From: Paenibacillaceae bacterium | Lineage (GTDB): Bacteria; Bacillota; Bacilli; Paenibacillales; Paenibacillaceae | Assembly (NCBI GenBank): GCA_900766135.1 | Contig: CAAFUF010000023.1 | Coordinates: 124,001-188,000 of the forward strand | Direction: 5' to 3' | DNA: 64,000 bases | Shown: positions 34,571 to 43,481 of the stretch, one piece after another | How the letters are laid out: every line of letters starts with the position of its first letter | Position numbering within the stretch: position 1 is the stretch's first letter | The notes under the pieces: model-generated | Databases searched by the model: none | What the model saw: the letters and a program-made list of their open reading frames with translations, nothing else | Told to the model about the DNA's origin: nothing | Translations under genes and position numbers: made by a program

Positions 34571-35329
34571 TTATTCCAGCGACTTCTTTCCTTCCCATCG
34601 CCGGAACCAACCTCCTAATAATACCATGATTGCGACCGTTCCACTTATGCAGAAAAGAACCCCCGGCCGAGCCAATGATTCCGCCGGGATAGCGCCATCT
34701 CCCTTGCTTCCGTATTCCATCCAAAGGGTGACAAACCGGGCGGCCCAGGCGTAGGGGATGTAGATCCAGTTCCGATTACCGAGGCCGGTAAGCAGCAGGG
34801 CGGACGTGAGGCTCCCCAGGATGCCTAAACCGATGGAGGCCCCTTTGCCGAATCGCAGGCTCACATACAAATGCAGCCCATAGAGAAAAATGCAGCTTCC
34901 GAACAAGACGCCGGCGGCCTTTACGTAGAACCCCAGTGAATAGAGAGGCTGATTCAACAGATACAGGAAGCCCGCCCCGAATCCTACGGAGGCCAGCAAC
35001 GTACTGCCAAAGCCCAAAAGCAGCAGCCATGTCAGCTTGCTGGCAAGGGGGACAAGTCGGCTCGGCAAAGTTAATAGCTGCTGATACCGACCTGCGGCGG
35101 CCTCCTGATCGGCGGCGATGGCGCACACCATCCCGATCAGGGTAGGAAAAGCGACGGCGAGCACCTGCAAATAGCCGCTGACCTTAGAGGCCGGTAAGAA
35201 GGGAGTATAGGCATAGTAACCCAGGAAAATGCCCATCCCCGCCAGCGGGACGAGAAGATGCACCCACAGCATCGGTTGCCTTCTCAGTTTGATGAGCTCC
35301 GATCGGAGACTACGAGAGTAAGCGAGCAT
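34571..35329 (-). CDS. lantibiotic-protection ABC permease (LanG/MutG-like)
   Basis: This 252-residue six-helix ABC-2 permease begins SLRSELIKLRRQPMLWVHLL, the typical start of LanE/LanG subunits. It follows the paired permease with no real gap and has GGAGG inside the upstream gene's end. With the ATPase and the other permease it should expel cationic peptides from the membrane. Confidence 0.88.
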   Translation of the reverse strand: MLAYSRSLRSELIKLRRQPMLWVHLLVPLAGMGIFLGYYAYTPFLPASKVSGYLQVLAVAFPTLIGMVCAIAADQEAAAGRYQQLLTLPSRLVPLASKLTWLLLLGFGSTLLASVGFGAGFLYLLNQPLYSLGFYVKAAGVLFGSCIFLYGLHLYVSLRFGKGASIGLGILGSLTSALLLTGLGNRNWIYIPYAWAARFVTLWMEYGSKGDGAIPAESLARPGVLFCISGTVAIMVLLGGWFRRWEGKKSLE

Positions 35330-35330
35330 C

Positions 35331-36062
35331 TTACTTGGCCTCCCGGTTGCGAAAAGACAGCGTAGTCAGCAAAGACAGCAGGAAGAATAGCCCCAGCGTG
35401 ATCAGCACACCTGGCAGGATAACGCTTTTGTCCCCCAGGGCATGGCCCGCCGGAACCGGAAGACCGTTCGGAAGCACGCCGATCGTAGCGCACATGAGCC
35501 GGGAAGGGATCGCGTAAGGAACCGACCACCAGCTATCTTGGGCGGCAAATAGGATGTTGCAGGCCACGTTGCCCAGCAGATTCAAGATCAGGGTGGCGAT
35601 CATGCCGATCCGGTCCGTCAAGTAGAGACTGAGCGGGATTTGCCAGAGAAAGGTCAGAAAGAGCAGCGAGCTGCCCCCCGCGCTGTCCGCCAAAGTCAGA
35701 CCTGCCGGGAAAACCAAACCGCTGAGCGTAACGCCGATAAACAGGGCGAGGATGGAGGCCAAGAGCATGCCTGCGACAACTCCGATTTTGCCGAGCCAGA
35801 TGTTGTGCGGAGGAATAGGAAGTCCAAGTACAGCACGGTATTTCAGCTTCTTCCCATCCTTCTGAAGGACGCCGGCACACATCAGCGTTAGTCCTCCGGG
35901 GAGGAGCATCGTATACCACCAGTTATAGCTGGCAATCTGAAAGAAGGGGCCGGGCATCAGTCCAGCGCACAGGAGCAAAGTGAAAAGGGGAGCCAGCCAG
36001 ATCAGCTTTTTCGTAAACGTTCGTTTGATTTTCAGCCACTCCGCACGGATACAAGCCGTCAT
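35331..36062 (-). CDS. lantibiotic-protection ABC permease (LanE/MutE-like)
   Basis: This 243-residue six-helix permease has the start CIRAEWLKIKRTFTKKLIWLAP, a diagnostic LanE/EpiE-type N-terminus. ATG 36062-36060 follows AAAGGAGGGG within the end of the ATPase gene. Gene order F-E-G matches nisin, epidermin and subtilin immunity operons, but no lantibiotic precursor or modification enzyme is in the window. Confidence 0.88.
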   Translation of the reverse strand: MTACIRAEWLKIKRTFTKKLIWLAPLFTLLLCAGLMPGPFFQIASYNWWYTMLLPGGLTLMCAGVLQKDGKKLKYRAVLGLPIPPHNIWLGKIGVVAGMLLASILALFIGVTLSGLVFPAGLTLADSAGGSSLLFLTFLWQIPLSLYLTDRIGMIATLILNLLGNVACNILFAAQDSWWSVPYAIPSRLMCATIGVLPNGLPVPAGHALGDKSVILPGVLITLGLFFLLSLLTTLSFRNREAK

Positions 36063-36063
36063 C

Positions 36064-36774
36064 CTATTCCCCTCCTTTGCGGTGCTCGCGGGCAATTTGC
36101 ATAAATAGGGACTCTAAATTTTCGCCAGGGGTTACCGCTTCTTGATAAGCCAGAACCCCCTCCGCGATGATGCCGATATGGTCGGCGATTTGCTGCACCT
36201 CGGACAAGACGTGGCTGGACAAAATAACGGTGATTCCTTGCTGCGGGAAAGATCGGATCAGCTCCCGAAGTTCCTGAATGCCGATCGGATCGAGGCCGTT
36301 CGTCGGTTCGTCCAGAATTAGCAGCTTGGGATGGTGAAGCAGGGCGATGGCGATGCCGAGCCGTTGCTTCATCCCCATGGAGAACTGACCGGAGCGTTTT
36401 CTTCCGGTGTTGGTCAATCCGACGATGTGCAGAACCTCGTCCATCCTTGAGTCCGGCAGGCCGAGGAGCGTCGTCCGCACCCTAAGGTTCTCTCTTGCCG
36501 TCAAATTCTCGTAAAGCGGAGGGGACTCAATCAGGGCGCCGATATGGGATAAATCCGTCCGCGACCAAGGCTTCCCTTGGAATAAAATATCGCCGGAAGT
36601 CGGGCGCAGCATGCCGGTTAACATTTTCAGAAGCGTGGATTTTCCGGCCCCGTTGGGACCAAGCAGCCCGTAGACGGAGCTCTCCTGAATGGAGAGGGAA
36701 ACGTTGTTTACCGCCTGCTGGCCTCTAAAGGTTTTGCTTAGGTTCCGAGTCTGCAGAATAAGGTTGTTGTTCAT
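36064..36774 (-). CDS. lantibiotic-protection ABC ATPase (LanF/BcrA-like)
   Basis: This 236-residue ABC ATPase has Walker A GPNGAGKST, an unusual Q-loop region (IGALIESPPLYENLTA, the E-loop typical of LanF/BcrA/CprA immunity ATPases), signature FSMGMKQR, Walker B LLILDEPTNGLDP and switch SSHVLSE. The E-loop marks the LanF group. It heads the five-gene leftward operon. Confidence 0.92.
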   Translation of the reverse strand: MNNNLILQTRNLSKTFRGQQAVNNVSLSIQESSVYGLLGPNGAGKSTLLKMLTGMLRPTSGDILFQGKPWSRTDLSHIGALIESPPLYENLTARENLRVRTTLLGLPDSRMDEVLHIVGLTNTGRKRSGQFSMGMKQRLGIAIALLHHPKLLILDEPTNGLDPIGIQELRELIRSFPQQGITVILSSHVLSEVQQIADHIGIIAEGVLAYQEAVTPGENLESLFMQIAREHRKGGE

Positions 36775-36972
36775 GCTTCTTCATCCTTTTCTTTCGTTCT
36801 GGAACCTAGTCTACAAAGCAATTCTAAGAATTCGATAAGGAATTTCGGTTATCTTTCATACAGAAATATTTTATGAATTGTTTATATCTTTTAACTTGGC
36901 AGTTTAGATATGTACTTTAGGATGGGTTTATGCAGTACAGGAAGATCCAAATTGGAGGAGGGAGATTACTAA

Positions 36973-38028
36973 ATGATCAGAAAGAAAAGAAATGTGATAG
37001 TAAGTGTTTCTATCCTATTGTTAACCTTCTTGTTGAGTATGCCTTCAGTACCGGCCTATGCGGGTGCGTCCACGCTATCGAAGGAACAAGAACAGCTCAT
37101 CAAAATGCTGCGTAGCGATGAGGATAAAGTCGGCGAAGAGTTGATGAATAAATTCAAGGTCGGTAAGACGGAGGAAATGAGGGTTCCGACACGTGACGGG
37201 GAAACCCACATTTACGTCTATTCTCCTGATTCCGATCAGAAAGGCCCGTATCCCCTTTTTGTCAACATCCATGGCGGAGGGTTTATCACAGGGTATAGAG
37301 AGCAGGATATTGTATTCTCGAAGAACATTAGCAGTCGTGCAAATTACGTGGTCATAGATATTGATTATACACCGGCACCCGAAAAGAAATATCCATACGC
37401 CTTACATCAGTCTTACGATGTGATTAAGTGGGCTAGCAAGAACAGTAAATTATTGAACATTGATCCGGAAAAAATCGTATTGTGCGGGCATAGTGCCGGC
37501 GGGAACCTTGCAGCGGCAATTACCCTTTTGAACAACGTAAGGCATGATTTTAAGATTGCCCTGCAAATCCTGGATTACCCATCCCTTAATCTGTATACCC
37601 CTCAGCCGCTGAAGCGCAATGCATATAAAGACCCGGAGAATGTTCCGCTCTCCATAGCCAGCCTGTATAACAGTGCTTTTGTAGACGAGGAAAAGGATCT
37701 CGATCCGACGGCGTATGCACGACTGTCTCAACTGTATTACGACGCTTATATTGACGAAGATTACAGACTGGACCCCACCGCGTCTCCAATCTTTGCACCG
37801 GACGAAATGCTGATCGGACTGCCTGAAGCTTTAATTATTACTTGCTGGGATGATTACCGTGGGGAAGATGCGGAAAAGTATGCGTACAGGTTATTGCAGG
37901 CAGGTGTACCCGTGACGGCAAGAAGAATGACCGATAGCGGCCATGGTTTTGTAGTGAGCCGGGATGACCAATTTGAAGAAGCGGAAAAAATGATATTCGA
38001 TGCACTGGATAAGGTGTCTAAAAATTAA
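36973..38028 (+). CDS. secreted alpha/beta hydrolase (HSL/family IV esterase)
   Basis: This 351-residue protein has a Sec signal peptide (VIVSVSILLLTFLLSMPSV, AYA cleavage). The oxyanion motif is NIHGGGF, nucleophile Ser in CGHSAGGN, acid in CWDDYRGED and His in DSGHGFV, giving a complete triad. Family IV esterases hydrolyse short-chain esters; the natural substrate is unknown. GGAGGAGGG precedes the ATG. It is monocistronic and ends near a terminator at 38122. Confidence 0.9.
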   Translation: MIRKKRNVIVSVSILLLTFLLSMPSVPAYAGASTLSKEQEQLIKMLRSDEDKVGEELMNKFKVGKTEEMRVPTRDGETHIYVYSPDSDQKGPYPLFVNIHGGGFITGYREQDIVFSKNISSRANYVVIDIDYTPAPEKKYPYALHQSYDVIKWASKNSKLLNIDPEKIVLCGHSAGGNLAAAITLLNNVRHDFKIALQILDYPSLNLYTPQPLKRNAYKDPENVPLSIASLYNSAFVDEEKDLDPTAYARLSQLYYDAYIDEDYRLDPTASPIFAPDEMLIGLPEALIITCWDDYRGEDAEKYAYRLLQAGVPVTARRMTDSGHGFVVSRDDQFEEAEKMIFDALDKVSKN

Positions 38029-38055
38029 ATTGTCGGTGAATTAGGATAGAAATAA

Positions 38056-38087
38056 GGAGCCGGACGGCCATCCGACTCCCCGCACAA
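38056..38087. repeat. dispersed palindromic repeat, copy 2
   Basis: This near-identical copy of the element at 31818 has CGGACGGCCATCCG (one mismatch from a perfect palindrome) and ACTCCCCGCACAA. A partial echo (ACTCCCCGCAC) occurs at 40165, exactly at a gene-fusion scar. Confidence 0.65.
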
Positions 38088-38121
38088 CATTTTGGGTGGG
38101 AAACCTCCAAAGTGCCTGGAT

Positions 38122-38164
38122 CATAACCCGCACCCTTGGCGCTAACCTGGGCGGGTTATTTTCG
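38122..38164 (+). terminator. bidirectional terminator
   Basis: ATAACCCGC pairs with GCGGGTTAT, followed by TTTTCG. It lies between the convergent esterase and a small hypothetical gene. Confidence 0.75.
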
Positions 38165-38211
38165 TTTATGCAGGTAAGTGAGCAAAGCCAGCACGAACAT
38201 CCGTGGATCAT

Positions 38212-38634
38212 TTACTCCAACGTAAAATCAAGCTTCATCTGAATATCCAATCCGCGTTTGAAATACAGCGTATACTCCCCAGGCTCCCACTGTAAATTTT
38301 TGAGTCGCATTTCAAAGGCCGCTAAGTCAGCCGTTTCTCTTTCTTTTTGAACTTGAAGAATTTCGCTGTCCCCGAGTTTGGTTACATATAACTGGGCCTG
38401 ACGCAGGCTTTCCTTCTTGTCTGGGTAGATAGCCATGGCGATGAGAACGGCATTGTTTTTAAAATGATCCGAATGATCATTCATCCTGGCGAACTCCTGA
38501 TTTGGAACGTGTCCAAGTTGAAGATCATATTTTGTGTTTCTGGCGTGAATAGGGTACAGGTTTAGAAATAGAATAACGGCGCAAACGCCCACGCCTAAAA
38601 CCAACGTGATGGGGAGGATTATTCTCCGGTTCAA
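38212..38634 (-). CDS. membrane-anchored hypothetical protein
   Basis: The protein has 140 residues: one N-terminal helix (IILPITLVLGVGVCAVILFLN) and an extracytoplasmic domain ending LQWEPGEYTLYFKRGLDIQ, beta-rich. The start is TTG 38634 with AAAGGAGG upstream. It is co-directional with the methyltransferase gene 24 nt upstream and may share its transcript. No family recognised. Confidence 0.65.
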   Translation of the reverse strand: MNRRIILPITLVLGVGVCAVILFLNLYPIHARNTKYDLQLGHVPNQEFARMNDHSDHFKNNAVLIAMAIYPDKKESLRQAQLYVTKLGDSEILQVQKERETADLAAFEMRLKNLQWEPGEYTLYFKRGLDIQMKLDFTLE

Positions 38635-38658
38635 CTGTCGTCCTCCTTTCCTAATCCG

Positions 38659-39426
38659 TTACGGCTTCCTCGCTAAGTACAAATCGATGGTATCGGATAA
38701 GTCAACCTTTCCGCCGTAATGGTGGATGGCCTCGATCATCTCTTGCTCTAAACGCATGCGTTGCTCCTCCGGGAAAGCCCGATGGTCCGAATACGTATTG
38801 AGGAGAGCCACATAGCTTGGCGCATCAAAAGCTCGGGTCTGATGATAGATTTTGAACTTCACGTCGACGAAACCATATTGTTCGAGGGTATGAACCATTT
38901 CTAAGCTTTTCTGTTCGGTATGCGGCGCGGGTTCTTTCGAGGAGGGCGCGTATTTCGCGTAGATTAGCTGCATGGCTTCATGCAGGCCGTCTTTTCGGGC
39001 CGGGAACGGACGATTCCAGAATAACGCGAGTACCCCTCCGCTTCGCAAGAGTTGATGCACCTTGGGATATCCGATTTCTTGCGGGATCCAGTGGAACGCC
39101 GTGGCGGAGTAGACTAAATCGTACTGCTCAGGCTCCAACCTAACGCTTTCAAAATCACTCTGAACCACGCGGAACTGAGGAAACCTTGAAAACTTCTCCG
39201 CGGAAAATTTGGCCAAATCTTCCCCCAGTTCGATGGCGGTCATCTCGCAGCCGGTGTTCAAGAAAGGAAGGGTGGCTTGGCCCGTCCCGATGCCCACCTC
39301 AAGGGCCTTCATCCGCGGGTTGAGATCAGAATACCGAATCACATCCTGAAAAAGTTCCTCCACATACGTGGGGCGCATCTTCTCATAGTTTACAACGTCT
39401 TCATTAAATTTCAGGCGCAAATCCAT
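38659..39426 (-). CDS. class I SAM-dependent methyltransferase
   Basis: This 255-residue methyltransferase has motif I LEVGIGTGQATLPFL, acidic AIELGEDLA, motif IV DLVYSATAFHWIP, and LRSGGVLALFW, characteristic of type-11 methyltransferases. The substrate is unknown. GGGGGAAG precedes the ATG. It is probably co-transcribed with the small membrane protein downstream. Confidence 0.85.
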   Translation of the reverse strand: MDLRLKFNEDVVNYEKMRPTYVEELFQDVIRYSDLNPRMKALEVGIGTGQATLPFLNTGCEMTAIELGEDLAKFSAEKFSRFPQFRVVQSDFESVRLEPEQYDLVYSATAFHWIPQEIGYPKVHQLLRSGGVLALFWNRPFPARKDGLHEAMQLIYAKYAPSSKEPAPHTEQKSLEMVHTLEQYGFVDVKFKIYHQTRAFDAPSYVALLNTYSDHRAFPEEQRMRLEQEMIEAIHHYGGKVDLSDTIDLYLARKP

Positions 39427-39654
39427 GAATAACTTCCCCCTTCACATCTCGTGGTTCAGTCCAATTTGGAAGAATGATACTCGACCCATTTCTCAATTTC
39501 GCGCTTTAAAAAAATATGACTCCGGTTGGGAAGCTGCATTCGGCTCACGACCTCCCAAATATTAGGAACCTTAAATCATTATAAGGCAACGGGAAATAGA
39601 TACCAAGTAATTAAGTGCCCGTCGAATAACCCATGACAATGGAAAAGCAAACCA

Positions 39655-39692
39655 AACAGCCCCTGGCACGCCGGGGGCTGCTACTTATACTT
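39655..39692 (-). terminator. terminator after the GH5 fragment
   Basis: AGCCCC(T)GGC pairs with GCCGGGGGCT. On the minus strand it runs into TTTGGTTTG. Confidence 0.6.
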
Positions 39693-39703
39693 ATTCTTTT
39701 TCC

Positions 39704-40165
39704 CTAAGCCTTCGTATACCTCTTAATCAGCCCCGCCAATTCCGCCCAATGCTCGCATTGCTCCCAATGGAACGAGGCCGGAAGTTGGGAGGTTTCCTCC
39801 CAGGATCGCTTCTGAAGGAACGGTTTCAGGTTTTGCTCCACGCAGATGACCTGCATCAGGGTGCGCATGCGGAATTGCAACGGGTAGCGCATCTCTTTGG
39901 AGATGGGCTTGAAGTAGGTCGCGGCCATGTAGTCGACCAGGGCTTCGCCTTTCTCCTGCTCCTGGTGCTGGTTCCACACCAGCTTGATTTCGTCCGTCAA
40001 CTGACGCCAAGGCGTGTCGGCGCGAGGGTAGACGATGCCCATCGTGGCGGCGTCTTTATAGGTCCAGAGCGCCCAGGACACGTCGTTCGCCTCGCACAGG
40101 TCGAGCATGTCCTCGATGATCTCCATCTGGAAATCAATCTGCTCCTGCTCGAACACGAGCCCCAA
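39704..40165 (-). pseudogene. C-terminal fragment of a GH5-type glycoside hydrolase
   Basis: The remaining 154 residues begin near the GE(L/F)G catalytic acid motif (GELGLVFEQEQIDFQ) and include EANDVSWALWTYKDAATMGIVYPRADTPW, the late-barrel pattern of cellulase-like GH5 enzymes. The N-terminal two thirds and any start region are gone; an in-frame stop lies just upstream. The break coincides with the start of a truncated kinase on the other strand. Confidence 0.7.
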
Positions 40166-40167
40166 CT

Positions 40168-40523
40168 CCCCGCACCCGTATTATTTCTCGCAGGCGATCG
40201 GGAATATGATTTCCAATGCGGTAGACGCGTTGGAATACGTGCCTGACAAGTCGAGACGTCTTGCGATTGAACTGATTGTGAGGAACAAATGGGTAGAATT
40301 GACGATCTCGGATAACGGGGCGGGGATGGCGGAAGAGCAGGTGCGGCAGGTGTTTCAGCCGTTTTATTCCTCCAAACCTACGGCGACCAACTGGGGGATG
40401 GGGTTGTCCATCAGCCATTCGATCATTACCGCCCACGGCGGGAAGATCCATGCGGAGAGCCGGCTTGGCGAAGGCAGTACGTTCCGGATCGTGATGCCCC
40501 TGCTATCGATTGAAAAAGGATAA
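40168..40523 (+). pseudogene. C-terminal fragment of a sensor histidine kinase
   Basis: Only the ATPase half survives: YYFSQAIGNMISNAVDALEYV (N-box), SDNGAGMAEEQV (G1), FQPFYSSKPTATNWGMGLSI (F/G2 boxes) and GGKIHAESRLGEGSTF. The sensor and H-box region are replaced by GH5 sequence from the opposite strand. The response regulator gene follows 17 nt later, so a two-component operon has lost its sensor. Confidence 0.8.
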
Positions 40524-40540
40524 AGGAGTTGGATGATATC

Positions 40541-41236
40541 ATGAGTACGCCTGCCATTAAGGTGTTGATCGTGGAGGACGATCCTTTGATCGCCAAGAGG
40601 TATCAGATGATTTTGTCCAGGGATAAGGACATCGAATGCGTCGGCAGCGCATCAAGCGGATACGAAGGCACGATGCTTGCCGCGTTAAATAAACCGGACG
40701 TGATTTTGATGGATATCGAGCTGGAGGACAAGCAGGCCGGGCTCCGGGCGACCGAGGAAATCCTCAACTACATGCCGGGCGTGAAGGTGGTCATGCTGAC
40801 GGTCATGGATACGGACGAGGCCGTGTTTCGCGCATTCGAACTGGGGGCGACGAACTACCTGCTCAAAAACATGCCGGCCGAAGCCATCCTGGAAGCGATC
40901 AAAGACGCGTATGCGGATCGCCCCTCCCTGCACGCCAACATCGCCGGCAAAATCACGCGCGAATTCCAGCGGATCAAGAAATCCGAGGACAGCCTGCTGC
41001 ACAATTTCTACATCCTGACGCAACTGACCTCGACGGAGCTGGAAGTGTTGGAGCTGCTGATGAAGGACTACACCCGGCAGGAAATCTGCAAGCTGCGCCA
41101 CGTCGAGACGTCGACGCTTAAATCGCAAATCAACAGCATTTTGAAGAAATTCGGCAAACCTAGCGTCCAGGAGATCGTCCCCGTCCTCCGCGAGCTGCAC
41201 ATCCCGCAGATTTTGGCGCAGCGGAAGGGGAAGTGA
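40541..41236 (+). CDS. LuxR/NarL-type response regulator (orphaned)
   Basis: This 231-residue regulator has a receiver with VEDDPL, phospho-Asp in VILMDIELED and LTVMD, followed by a helical linker and a C-terminal HTH (LTSTELEVLELLMKDYTRQEICKLRHVETSTLKSQI) of LuxR-like type. Its kinase partner immediately upstream is truncated, so it depends on cross-phosphorylation or is idle. ATG 40541 is used with AAGGAG at 40523. A short in-frame tail after its stop (41243-41308, YADAKTAIVQEIMDRAN) may be a further gene relic. Confidence 0.85.
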   Translation: MSTPAIKVLIVEDDPLIAKRYQMILSRDKDIECVGSASSGYEGTMLAALNKPDVILMDIELEDKQAGLRATEEILNYMPGVKVVMLTVMDTDEAVFRAFELGATNYLLKNMPAEAILEAIKDAYADRPSLHANIAGKITREFQRIKKSEDSLLHNFYILTQLTSTELEVLELLMKDYTRQEICKLRHVETSTLKSQINSILKKFGKPSVQEIVPVLRELHIPQILAQRKGK

Positions 41237-41329
41237 AGGGGGACGTACGCCGACGCCAAAACCGCGATCGTCCAAGAGATCATGGATCGGGCGAACGCGG
41301 CTGATTAGCCGTTCGTTTCCGACTCGGAC

Positions 41330-42799
41330 TTATACGTTAGCGCTGTCTTGCTCCGTAACTTGCTGATGAAACAGCGCCTTGATTTCTTCGTTTTGTCCTT
41401 TTCGAGCCAAAACGTACAAAGTGTCTCCGGCTTGCAATCGCGTGTTTCCCCGCGGCGTGATCATCTTCTGCTCGCGGATAATCGCATTGACCAACGAATC
41501 TTGAGGCATTTTGAGCTGCCGAAGCTCTTTGCCGTCCGCTCCCGAATGTTCATCAACGTGAACTTCCACGATTTCATGATTGGTTTTGCCCATGGAGACT
41601 AGCTCCAGCGTGTGCGGAACAACGCTTTTCTTGCCCTGGGAAAGACCCAAAGCATGGGCTAAAGGCGAGATCGTCGCCCCTTGGATCAAAGCGGAGGACA
41701 ACACGACGAAAAATACGACATTGAAGAAGAGATGGCCGTTTTCCATGCCGGCAAGCAAAGGATAGGTAGCCAGAACGATCGGAACCGCTCCGCGCAATCC
41801 GGCCCACGAGATCAAAGCCTTTTCCTTTGCGGTAAATTTCATGAGCATCGTACTGATGAATACGCCGATCGGCCTGGCCACAAACATCAACAATACGGAC
41901 AAAGCAATGCCCTGCCAGGTGATCTGGACCAATTCGGCCGGAAATACCAGCAAGCCCAATAAAATAAACATGAGGATTTGCATCATCCAAGCAAAACCTT
42001 CGTTGAATCGGAAGATCGAATGGCGGAAGGTCAGGTCCGAGTTGCCGACCCACAAGGCCATCATATAAACGGCAAGCAGCCCGCTTCCCTTTAATAAAGA
42101 CGTGGAACTGTACGTAAAGATCGCAAAGGCCATAGCCAATACCGGATAGAGGCCAGACGAGTCCAGATTAATTTTATTGATGCACCAGACCGCGATTTTC
42201 CCCAGTAGCAGCCCCAAAGCCAGCCCCAACCCCATCTGCCAAAAGAAACTCAAAATCAACGTAAATATATTGGCATTCGGCGATTGGATGAGTTGGATGA
42301 ACGAAACCGTTAAGAAAACGGCCATGGGGTCATTCGTTCCGGATTCAACTTCAAGCGTAGAGGTGAGCCTCTGCTTGATATTTTTATTTCCAAGCACCGC
42401 AAACACGGCGGCGGCATCCGTTGAGCCGACGATCGCCCCAAACAGCATCCCTTCCAGCCAACTCACGTCAAGAATGAACTTCGCACTTACTCCAATGACA
42501 AGCGTTGTCAATACCACCCCGAGCGTCGCCAGCGACAAGGAAGGTACCATGACTTCGCGTACGTTTCGCCATTTGGTTTGCAAACCGCCTTCAAAGAGAA
42601 TCACAATCAACGCCATAATCCCGAATAGTTGGGTTAACGCGGCATTGTCGTAGTAAATGAACTTGCTTAACACCATGCCGACGGCAATAAAGAAAACGAG
42701 GGAGGGCAAGCCAAACCGCGCGGAAAATTTAGTGGTGAACACACCGATAAACAGGAGCAGCGAAAATAAGAGAATCGTATTGTCTATCGTAAAGGGCAA
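41330..42799 (-). CDS. potassium/proton antiporter, NhaP2/CvrA-type with RCK_C domain
   Basis: This 489-residue CPA1-type antiporter has about 12 helices, with LFEGGLQTKW, FGAIVGSTDAAAVFAVLG (ND/DA ion-site motif), VESGTNDPMAVFL and SWAGLRGAVPIVLATYP. The C-terminal 90 residues form an RCK_C/TrkA-C domain (QLKMPQDSLVNAIIREQKMI, TRLQAGDTLYVLA), which in Firmicutes often binds c-di-AMP. It exports K+ or Na+ for H+. The start is TTG 42799 with AAAGGAAGG upstream. It is monocistronic. Confidence 0.92.
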   Translation of the reverse strand: MPFTIDNTILLFSLLLFIGVFTTKFSARFGLPSLVFFIAVGMVLSKFIYYDNAALTQLFGIMALIVILFEGGLQTKWRNVREVMVPSLSLATLGVVLTTLVIGVSAKFILDVSWLEGMLFGAIVGSTDAAAVFAVLGNKNIKQRLTSTLEVESGTNDPMAVFLTVSFIQLIQSPNANIFTLILSFFWQMGLGLALGLLLGKIAVWCINKINLDSSGLYPVLAMAFAIFTYSSTSLLKGSGLLAVYMMALWVGNSDLTFRHSIFRFNEGFAWMMQILMFILLGLLVFPAELVQITWQGIALSVLLMFVARPIGVFISTMLMKFTAKEKALISWAGLRGAVPIVLATYPLLAGMENGHLFFNVVFFVVLSSALIQGATISPLAHALGLSQGKKSVVPHTLELVSMGKTNHEIVEVHVDEHSGADGKELRQLKMPQDSLVNAIIREQKMITPRGNTRLQAGDTLYVLARKGQNEEIKALFHQQVTEQDSANV

Positions 42800-42849
42800 A
42801 TAATCACCTTCCTTTACTGTTATTTAATATTATTGTATCTTTCTCGTTA

Positions 42850-43190
42850 CCTCTTCGGCAAATGAAATTGCCTCATTTATACCTGTCCCTGGAACATGAG
42901 CGGGAAAGGCATGCACAAGCGAAAGCAGGTGAAAAATTGACGCAGATTACCTTGAATGACGTGGTGGGTAGGCCAGTGGGACCAGTGATTACTTTTATAG
43001 GAACAATAATTTAAATGGACTGCCCAATAATACAACTGTTGAAGACGTAGATTTAATTTCTATGAAACTCTTAGTTTTAGAAGCTACTGCACAAATCGAG
43101 ACAGACTTCGACAGTTAGAACCTCTGACGATACCGAACCCGGTATTATTATGAAGCTGATCGCCGAAGCCGAAACTAACGAAGACAGCCG
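42850..43190 (+). other. 392-bp gap with protein-like fragments, possible relic
   Basis: There is no intact gene between the antiporter and the next small gene. Short frames on + encode LNDVVGRPVGPVITFIG, then in another frame LNGLPNNTTVEDVDLISMKL and LLVLEATAQIETDFDS, ending at a stop near 43120. The composition is protein-like and frames change, suggesting a decayed gene, but no family is recognised. Confidence 0.3.
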
Positions 43191-43191
43191 A

Positions 43192-43377
43192 CTAAAAAAT
43201 TCTGCTAATCACAATGATTAAAGCAATGACCCCGGCTAAAATCAGTAAATTTGTGGTTTGTCGCCAAAACCCGGGCACACCCGTGGAGCGTATTTTTCGT
43301 TCACTCGTATCAAAGTGAGCTTTCGCACCATGTGGATCGGCCGAATGGGAAAAGGGTTTTCCATGATCATCATTCAT
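43192..43377 (-). CDS. small tail-anchored membrane protein, unknown
   Basis: This 61-residue protein is a polar His/Asp-rich N-terminus followed by a C-terminal helix (NLLILAGVIALIIVISRIF). AAAGGAGG precedes the ATG at ideal spacing, which supports real translation. The function is unknown. Confidence 0.6.
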   Translation of the reverse strand: MNDDHGKPFSHSADPHGAKAHFDTSERKIRSTGVPGFWRQTTNLLILAGVIALIIVISRIF

Positions 43378-43481
43378 GAAACGGGCCTCCTTTTGTGATT
43401 GAGTTTATTATACCAATCATTTACTTTCTCTACATCGTTATAAGCTATACTATATTCAAACGATGGGAAATGAGGTGCCGG

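Noticed and set aside
42800..43190. c-di-AMP riboswitch upstream of the antiporter
   Set aside because: The context would fit, but none of the conserved ydaO-type blocks could be found on the minus strand.
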